Assembly: GCA_005776475.1 (NCBI GenBank) | Contig: SXPB01000330.1 | Location: 1-33,877, forward strand | DNA length: 33,877 nucleotides | Direction of reading: 5' to 3' | DNA from: Planctomycetia bacterium | GTDB lineage: Bacteria > Planctomycetota > UBA1135 > UBA2386 | Shown: piece by piece, positions 8,387-15,500 of the stretch | How positions within the stretch are numbered: the first letter of the stretch is position 1 | How the letters are laid out: the number at the start of each line of letters is the position of its first letter | Made by a program: the position numbers and the translations under genes | Notes under the pieces: generated by a model | The model's database searches: none | What the model saw: only the letters and a program-made list of their open reading frames with translations | Told to the model about the DNA's origin: nothing

Positions 8387-9406
8387 ATGAAGACGGTCCT
8401 GGTCACCGGTGGTCTCGGCTTCATCGGTTCGCACACGGCGGTCGAACTGCTCGCCCGTGGGTACCGGGTGGTCTGCGTCGACAACCTCGCCAACACGCGC
8501 GCCGACGTGCTGGACGGCATCGCGGCGATCAGTGGCCAGCGGCCGGTGTGGGCCAACGTCGATCTGGCCGATCCGGTGGCGTGCCGGTCGCTGCTCGCCG
8601 GCATGCCCGACCTCGCCGGCATCATCCATTTCGCCGCCTTCAAGGCGGTGGGCGAGTCGGTGCAGAAGCCGCTCGCGTACTACCGCAACAACTTCGGCTC
8701 GCTGCTCAACCTGTTGGAGTTCACGGCCGCGCAGCCGCAGTGCCGGCTCATCTTCAGTTCGTCGTGCACCGTGTACGGCCAGGCCGACACGTTGCCGGTG
8801 CGCGAGGACGCGCCGGTAAAGCCGGCCGAGTCGCCGTACGGCAACACGAAGCAGGTGGGCGAAGAGATCCTGCGCGACGCGGCGCGGGCGCACGGCTTTC
8901 GCGCCATCGCGCTGCGCTACTTCAATCCGATCGGTGCGCACCCGTCGGCGAAGATCGGCGAGCTGCCGCTCGGCGTGCCGCAGAACCTGGTGCCGTTCAT
9001 CACCCAGAGTGCGGCCGGCCTGCGTGGGCCGCTCAAGGTGTTCGGCAACGACTACCCCACACGCGACGGCACCTGCATTCGCGACTACATCCACGTCGTC
9101 GACGTGGCGCTGGCGCACATCTACGCGCTCGAGCGCCTGCTGTCGGGCAAGGGCAGTGACCCGGTCGAGGTGTTCAACCTGGGCACCGGCACCGGCTCGA
9201 CCGTGCTCGAAGTGATCTCCGCGTTCGAACGTTCCACTGGCAAGAAGCTGCAATGGGAGTTCGCGGCGCGCCGCCCCGGCGATGTGATCGCAGCCTACGC
9301 GAACACCGAACAGGCCGCCGCCGGCCTGGGCTGGCGCGCCGAACGAACGCTCGACCAGTGCATGGCCGACGCCTGGCGTTGGCAGTGCACACTGCCCGGG
9401 AAGTGA
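8387..9406 (+). CDS. galE: UDP-glucose 4-epimerase
   Basis: This 339-residue extended SDR interconverts UDP-glucose and UDP-galactose. G-G-L-G-F-I-G-S-H at residues 8-16 binds NAD, and V-D-N-L-A-N is the usual GalE follow-on. The catalytic set is in S-S-S-C-T-V-Y-G (124-131) and Y-G-N-T-K (Tyr151, Lys155). R-Y-F-N-P-I-G-A-H-P-S, D-G-T-C-I-R-D-Y-I-H-V-V-D and the C-terminal R-R-P-G-D-V segment are all GalE-specific. It follows the UXS gene after 13 bp and is followed by a GT4 gene after 32 bp, so the three are probably one operon. It would supply galactose, or glucose, to the nearby glycosyltransferases. Confidence 0.93.
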   Translation: MKTVLVTGGLGFIGSHTAVELLARGYRVVCVDNLANTRADVLDGIAAISGQRPVWANVDLADPVACRSLLAGMPDLAGIIHFAAFKAVGESVQKPLAYYRNNFGSLLNLLEFTAAQPQCRLIFSSSCTVYGQADTLPVREDAPVKPAESPYGNTKQVGEEILRDAARAHGFRAIALRYFNPIGAHPSAKIGELPLGVPQNLVPFITQSAAGLRGPLKVFGNDYPTRDGTCIRDYIHVVDVALAHIYALERLLSGKGSDPVEVFNLGTGTGSTVLEVISAFERSTGKKLQWEFAARRPGDVIAAYANTEQAAAGLGWRAERTLDQCMADAWRWQCTLPGK

Positions 9407-9438
9407 ACTTGCGCCGCTGCGGCGGCGACCATCCACCC

Positions 9439-10860
9439 ATGCGCATCGCGATCCTCAGCTTCGAGTATCCGCCGGACACCGGCTTCGGCGGCATCGGCAC
9501 GTACGCGTACTACCAGGCGCGGGCCCTGGCCAAGCTGGGCCACGACGTGCACGTGTTCGCCGGGGCGACCAAGCCCGGCGTCACCCATTCCGAGCACGAA
9601 GGCGTCAAGGTCACGCGCGTCAAGCGCGAAGGCTGTTTGCACGGCATGCTCGACAACGCGCGCAAGGCGCGGGCATGGTGGTTCCAGAATCGCGTCACGA
9701 CCGCGACCGACGCCTTCGAAGTCTTCGCGAAGGCGCACGCGAGGAAGCCGTTCGACTTCGTCGAGGCGCCCGAGTGCGGCGCCGACGCGATGGTCACGAC
9801 GACCATGCTGAGCGTGCCGACGGCGATCAAGTTCCACTCGCCGGCGCGGCTGATCATGGGCATCTACGACACGCCGAAGATCGACCGGGTGCTGACGGCC
9901 TTCGCCGAGCAACTGGCGATCAACCAGGCGTCGGTGCTCACTTCGTGCAGCCGGTTCCTGGCCGACGAAGTGCACGCCAAGATGGGCGAACGCAAGCCCA
10001 TCCACGTCGTGCCGAACGGCATCGACGTGCCGTTGTTCGACCGTGACGAAGGCATCGACGTGCACGCGAAGTTCGGCCTGCCGAAGGACAAGAAGCTGAT
10101 CTTCTTCGCCAACCGGATGGAGGAGCGCAAGGGCATCCACATCGTGCAGAAGATGGTGGAGGGCACGCTCGCCAAGTACCAGGACATCGCCTTCGTGTTC
10201 GCCGGCCGCGATCTGTTCGGCTACATGGAGAAGCGCATCCTGCCGTGGGTGAAGGACCACCAGCTGCAGTCGCGCTTCTTCTACCTCGGCCAGATCACGC
10301 TGCCCGACGTGCGCGCGTGCCTGAAGGCGAGCTCGATCTTCCTGATCCCGAGCTTGTGGGAGAACTGTCCGTACAGCTGCCTCGAGGCGATGACCGCTGG
10401 GCGAGCGATCGTGTCGTCGGATTGCGGTGGCATGCCGGAACTGATCGAACACGAACGCACCGGGCTGCTGGCCAGGAACGGCGATCCGGCGGCGTTCGTC
10501 GCTGCGTTGCAGCGCATGATCGAAGACGACCGGCTGCGCGATCGTTGCGGCGCCGCGGCCCGCGCCGAGGTCGAGAAGCGGCTCACCGACACGGCGATCG
10601 GCCGACGCAGCGTCGAGATCTACCAGGCGCATCTCGACGGCAAGCCGGCGAGTGCGGCACCGGCGCCGACACCGAGGTCGGCCGTTCGCAGTGGGTCCGG
10701 GCCCGATGTCGCCGATCTGCAGATGCGCATCGCCCGCCTCGATGCCGAACTCGAGCAGCACAAGCACCGGGAAGCGGCGCTCCGGTCGAGCCGCCAGTGG
10801 CGCTGGGGCAGTGCCCTGGTCAACGTGCTGACGTTGGGGCGCGGGGGTCGTCAGGTGTGA
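9439..10860 (+). CDS. GT4 family glycosyltransferase with coiled-coil WRWG tail
   Basis: This is a 473-residue retaining GT-B glycosyltransferase. ATG 9439 was chosen because the family N terminus, M-R-I-A-I-L-S-F-E-Y-P-P then G-G-I-G-T-Y, starts there; the frame is open further upstream through the galE end. The C-terminal Rossmann half shows F-F-A-N-R-M-E-E-R-K-G, a P-S-L-W-E-N-C-P-Y-S-C-L-E-A-M donor-site segment with the expected E-x(7)-E spacing, and G-G-M-P-E-L-I. After the catalytic domain comes a Pro/Ala linker, then a short heptad-like helix (about 430-455) and the ending S-R-Q-W-R-W-G-S-A-L-V-N. The same S-R-x-W-R-W-G motif closes the long coiled coil of the protein encoded at 12547-17457. 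The donor sugar and acceptor are unknown. Confidence 0.9.
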   Translation: MRIAILSFEYPPDTGFGGIGTYAYYQARALAKLGHDVHVFAGATKPGVTHSEHEGVKVTRVKREGCLHGMLDNARKARAWWFQNRVTTATDAFEVFAKAHARKPFDFVEAPECGADAMVTTTMLSVPTAIKFHSPARLIMGIYDTPKIDRVLTAFAEQLAINQASVLTSCSRFLADEVHAKMGERKPIHVVPNGIDVPLFDRDEGIDVHAKFGLPKDKKLIFFANRMEERKGIHIVQKMVEGTLAKYQDIAFVFAGRDLFGYMEKRILPWVKDHQLQSRFFYLGQITLPDVRACLKASSIFLIPSLWENCPYSCLEAMTAGRAIVSSDCGGMPELIEHERTGLLARNGDPAAFVAALQRMIEDDRLRDRCGAAARAEVEKRLTDTAIGRRSVEIYQAHLDGKPASAAPAPTPRSAVRSGSGPDVADLQMRIARLDAELEQHKHREAALRSSRQWRWGSALVNVLTLGRGGRQV

Positions 10861-11284
10861 TGCCGGGGACGGATCGGTTGCTGCCTGGGCGTCGCCGCCA
10901 TCGGGTCGCGGCGGCCTTGGCGGACTGCTTTCCGGCGCCAGAGCGTGTTGCCGATCTCGACGCAATCGAAGGCATCGAGTGCGGTCGGGCACGGTCGACT
11001 GGGGCAGCGACCACGGCGTGCTGAACACGTTTCCGCAACTGCTCGACCGCGAGGTGGTCGATCGCGTGCGTCCCGAGTTCACCGCCTGCCGCGAGTGCAC
11101 GTGCAGCGACGGCATGCCGCAGCGCTTGTGGGCCGCGTCGGCACCGATCGACGGCGCAGTGTTGCGGGACGGCTGGCTGTGGAACGAGTACTACCCGAGT
11201 CCGGAAGCCCACGTCGCCGCGGCGGCGCAACTGCTGCCGGTCCTGCGCGACCTGCTGGCCGGGCGCGTTCAGGGACGGGCGTAG
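10860..11284 (+). pseudogene. Possible SGNH-hydrolase-like C-terminal remnant
   Basis: After the GT4 stop codon, an ATG overlaps it (TGATG) and opens a frame that ends at 11024. A second frame, open from GTG 10979 to 11284, encodes 101 residues ending in Y-Y-P-S-P-E-A-H-V-A-A-A-A-Q-L-L-P, which resembles the catalytic-His end (H-P-S-P-E-x-H) of SGNH/GDSL esterases. The block I nucleophile Ser motif and the middle of the domain are absent, and the two frames could be parts of one gene broken by a frameshift near 10978. It overlaps the converging GT4 gene by 16 bp. SGNH enzymes add or remove acetyl groups on polysaccharides, so a decayed O-acetyl-modifying gene would fit the locus. A short genuine ORF is the alternative. 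Confidence 0.35.
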
Positions 11285-12543
11285 AGTCGCCGGAAGGCCG
11301 CGCCGTCGACGGCGACGTCGTGCGGGGCCGTCGGTTGCAGGCGGGCGTGCAGTTGTGCGTCGCCGGCCAGGCGCTCCACCGCGACCCGCAGTGCGCCGGC
11401 GTCGCCGGCGCGGAACAGCAAGCCGTTGCGTTCGTGCTGGACCACCTCGGCCAGCCCACCGAGCTCCGAGGCCAGGACCGGCACACCGGCAGCGAATGCC
11501 TCGAGGACGACGAACGGCGTGTTCTCGTACCACGTGCTCGGCACCACCAACGCGTCGATCCCGGCGAACACGCGGCCGGTGTCGGCTTCGCCGTAGGGGC
11601 CGGCGAACGTGATGCGGCGGTCGTCGCCGGCGAGCGTGCGGCAGCGGGCGATGTAGTCGGCGAACATCGTCTCGGCCGCGTTGCCATGGATCGTCAACGT
11701 CACGTTCGCGGTGCTGCCGCGCACCGCTTCGATCGCCAGGTGCGGGGCCTTCCATGGCGACAACACGCCGCAGAAGCCGAGTCGCAACGGCGTGCGTGGG
11801 CGGGTCGCCGGGACCGGCGTGATCCGCCCTGCGGTGAGCCCGTACGGGATCACCGTGACGCGGTCGCGCGGCAGGCCATTGCGGGCGAACATGTCGGCGA
11901 GGAATCGGGATGGCGCCACGATCGCGTCGGCCGTGGCCAGGTTGCGCAACATCGCCGCCGGGCGGTCGAGCAGGGCGCGCAGACGGGCCGGCGGTTCGCT
12001 GGTCAGCAGCGGCGAGCCGGACGTGGGCGTGACCTCGGCGAGTTCCGGGGCGTGGCACGGCGCGCAGCCAGTACCGCCGGCAGGCGGTCCCGCGCACAGC
12101 GTGCCGTCGCTGCGCAGCAGCGTGAACCGCGGACACAGGTACCAGAAGTCCATCAGGCTCACCACGCTGCGCACGCCGTGCGCCCGGGCGACCGGGATCA
12201 GGTTGGCGCCGAGCTGGCGCAGGTGGAAGAAGTGCACCGCGTCCGGGCGGACGTCGTCGAGCACCGCGCGGAACCAGCCTTCGAGGTGGCGGTTGTCGTA
12301 GTCGCGCAGCACGTCATTGGCGGCGATTCGCCGCCAGTGGTTCAACCGCAGGACGCGGAAGCCGTCGTACGGCTGTTCGAACAACTTGATCGCCGGCCAG
12401 TCGCGGTCGTGGTCCCAGTGCAGCGAGAGCACCGTGACTTCGTCGCCGTTCGCGCGAGCCGCCCGCGCCAACGCGAGGCAGTACTGCTCGGTGCCCGACT
12501 GGCAGTCGGGAAAGAACTGGTGGATGACGAACAGCAGCCGCAT
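11269..12543 (-). CDS. GT4 family glycosyltransferase with Cys/His motif (paralogue A)
   Basis: This is a 424-residue GT-B glycosyltransferase. The N-terminal Rossmann start is V-I-H-Q-F-F-P with S-G-T-E-Q-Y (acceptor side). The C-terminal half has L-G-F-C-G-V-L-S-P-W-K-A-P-H-L, P-S-T-W-Y-E-N-T-P-F-V-V-L-E-A-F and G-G-L-A-E-V-V, the canonical GT4 donor site. Residues 134-164 contain W-Y-L-C-P-R, then C150, C160, C163 and H164; the four Cys and the His occupy exactly the same residue numbers in the GT4 encoded at 23574-24908. It starts 3 bp after the stop codon of the 1636-residue glycosyltransferase gene, so the two form a minus-strand operon. Its end overlaps the converging remnant at 10860-11284. 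The sugar is unknown. Confidence 0.9.
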   Translation of the reverse strand: MRLLFVIHQFFPDCQSGTEQYCLALARAARANGDEVTVLSLHWDHDRDWPAIKLFEQPYDGFRVLRLNHWRRIAANDVLRDYDNRHLEGWFRAVLDDVRPDAVHFFHLRQLGANLIPVARAHGVRSVVSLMDFWYLCPRFTLLRSDGTLCAGPPAGGTGCAPCHAPELAEVTPTSGSPLLTSEPPARLRALLDRPAAMLRNLATADAIVAPSRFLADMFARNGLPRDRVTVIPYGLTAGRITPVPATRPRTPLRLGFCGVLSPWKAPHLAIEAVRGSTANVTLTIHGNAAETMFADYIARCRTLAGDDRRITFAGPYGEADTGRVFAGIDALVVPSTWYENTPFVVLEAFAAGVPVLASELGGLAEVVQHERNGLLFRAGDAGALRVAVERLAGDAQLHARLQPTAPHDVAVDGAAFRRLYARP

Positions 12544-12546
12544 CGC

Positions 12547-15500
12547 TCAGCGGGCTGGTGGGTTCGCCGGCGCCGGCTTGGAGCGCTTCTTCGCCACGAG
12601 CAGTCGGGCGACTCGTTCGTGCAGGCGAACCTCGGTGACGCGGATGTCGAACTCGCGGTCGAAACGCGCCCGCGCGGCCTTGGCCATGCGGCGTTCCAGG
12701 ACCGGGTCCTCGATCAGTCGCTGCAGAGCCTGGGCGAACGCGTTGCTGTCGCGTTGTGGCACGACGATGCCCTCGATCTCGGTGGTGACGACCTCGAGGA
12801 TCGAACCGGAGTCGGTGGTCACGACCGGCAGCCCCGAGGCGAGGCCTTCGAGCATCGCGGTCGGGATGCCGTCCTTGTCGCCCGAGCCCATCTCGACGTA
12901 GGGCGCCACGAACGCGCGGCAGCGCTGCAGGATCGGCGGCAGTTCCTCCTGCCGTTTCATGCCGTGCAGGATGACCTCGTCCTGGACGCCGAGGTCCTTG
13001 ATGCGCTGCTCGAACTCGGCCGCGTACTCGAGGCTGCCTTTGCTGTGCGCGTCCTTGCTGCCGACGATGTGGGCCTTCACCTTCAGGCCCAGCTTCTTCA
13101 GTTGCGCGACCGCTTCGACGAGGTGGGTGAGACCCTTCTTCGGTTCGATGCGCGAGATCGACACGACCTCGAACGGATCGCGGGGCTTGCGGTCCTGGCG
13201 CACGACCGGCGGGAAACGCGCGCCGTCGACGCCGTTCGGCTTGACGATGATCTTGTCGTCGAAGCGGCCGCCGGTCATCTGCGACAGCTCCCGCTTGATG
13301 CGGGCGCTGGTCGCGACGATCACGTCGCACAGCTCGACGTGCAGTGGCACCAGCTTGAACGAGTAGTCGTCAAGCATGTGGTCGGCGTAGCACGACACGC
13401 CGCGCGGCAGGTCCAGCAGCCACGCCGCTTGCATGGCCATGAACGTCTGGTCGTAGAAGAAGTAGCTGTGCAGGTAGGTCGCTCCGGCCAGCTCGGCCAT
13501 GCGCGCGAACGTGCAGCCCTGCAGCACGATCGACTCCTTCTCCAGATCCTCGACCTTGCGGCCCGTCGCCTTGGCGACCCGTTCGAGGAACGCACGCAGG
13601 CGGCCCGGGCGCGTCTTCTCGAAGTGCTCCTTGTCGCGGACGTGGTTCTCCTGGATCGGCTGCAGCATCGTGCGGTTGTCGGCGAGGTAGCCGAAGGCCT
13701 TGTGCAGCTGCGAGGTGTCGCCCAGGTCCCAGTGGAACAAGCGGACGTTGAGGCCCAGGTGCGACAGCCCGATCATCTCCTGGTAGACGAACGTGTGGCT
13801 GTAGATCGGCCACTGCCAGCACGCGGTCACCACGGCGGTGCCTTCGGCGGAGTGGCGGCGGCGGAACATCATCACGAAGCGGTTCTTCGCGTCGAGCAGG
13901 CGGCGGTACCATTTCTTGCCGCGGCGGGAGACGTAGGCGAGAGGCATCTTGTTCCAGAGGAAATTACCCCACCGCCATTCGCGCGAACCGAGGAGTCGCG
14001 CCATTTCATCACGGCTGCGGGCGAGCGTTCCGACCAGCTCGTTTCGACGGTTCTCGAGCTCCGCCTTCACTCGCTGGAGGTCGAGCACGCGGGCGATCTC
14101 GGCGTCCAGTCGCTTCTGCACGTCATCGCGCTGGCGCGACGTCTGCTGAAGCTCCGATCGCACGGCGTCCTTGGCCTTGGTCTCGGACTGGATCTGCTGG
14201 TGCAGCCGCTGCTGTTCGGCGGCTGCCTGTTCCGCCTGGCTGCGAGTTTCGGCGCGTTCGCGGGTGAGGGTGTTCTCGAGCTCGGCCCGCTGGGCGACGA
14301 GTTTCCCGGCGGTCGTCTGTTCCGCCGCGAGCCGCGACTCCAGCTCGCGGTTCGCCGAACGAGCGGCTTCGGTCTCCCGGCGGGCCGCGTCCCGTTCGAC
14401 GCGGGTGGCGTCGCGTTCGTTGCGCACGGCGTCGCGTTCGGCGCGGGTGGCATCGCGGTCGTTGCGGACGGTGTCGCGTTCGGCGCGGGTGGAGTCGCGT
14501 TCGTTGCGCAAGGCGTCGCGTTCGGCACGCGTGGCATCGCGTTCGTTGCGCACGGTGTCGCGTTCGGCGCGAGTGGCGTCACGTTCGTTGCGCAACGTCT
14601 TGAGTTCGTTGTCCAACAACTGGCGCAGATCGGCGAGCGCGCTGGCGGCGCCGCGGGCCGAAGCGAGGTCGCCGCGCACACCATCCAGATCCCGCTGCAG
14701 GCTGCCACTGCGTTGCTCGGCATGTTCCGCGCGCTGCCGTTGGGTCTGTTCACGTTGGTTGGCGGCGTGCAGGTCCGCTTCCAGGCGGCGGGCCTGGTCG
14801 ACGTGCCCGCGGATCATCCGGTCGAGTTCGTCCTGACGCTGCCGCAGGGTCTGCTTGTCCGCTTCCAGTCGCGTGGTGCTGCCGTTCGCATCGGCGAGCC
14901 GCGACTCCAACGTGGCGCAATAGCCCTGCAGCCAACGTCTCGTGTCGCGTTCGATGTCGCGCTGTTCGCCCGCGAGCAGGCCGAGTTGAAGCTGCGACGC
15001 CGTGCGTCGTGCAGTGGTCGGGTCGACGGTCGGGGCCGCGTCGCGCAAGGCGCGGACTTGCTCGGCCGACTGGTTCAGCCGTTCGATCAGTTCCCGTGCA
15101 TGCGGCGAGTCCTGCGCCAGGCGATCCAGTTCCAGGGTGTCGAGCACGGCGTTGAGGAACAACGCGAACCCGTCCGTTTCGCGATTCGATGCGGCATGGG
15201 CAGCGACAGCTTCCAGCAAGGGCAGAGCGGTCGCCTTGGACTCGCCACGATCGCGTGCCGCGTGCCGTCGCAGCGCGGTCGCGGCGACGCGATTGACCTC
15301 CAGGTAGTACGACCAGCGACGCCCCTCGCGGAACCACACGGTGTTGGTTGCGTGCAGTCGGTAGGCTGCCAGGGGCTCGTGCAGATGGTGCAGCGTGCCC
15401 TCGAGCGAAGCTTGCAGGAACAGTTGCCAGTCGAGGCAGTACTTGAGGCTGCGCAACGACTCGGCCTGGCTGCGCAGCCAATCCGTGCGACAGACGAGAT

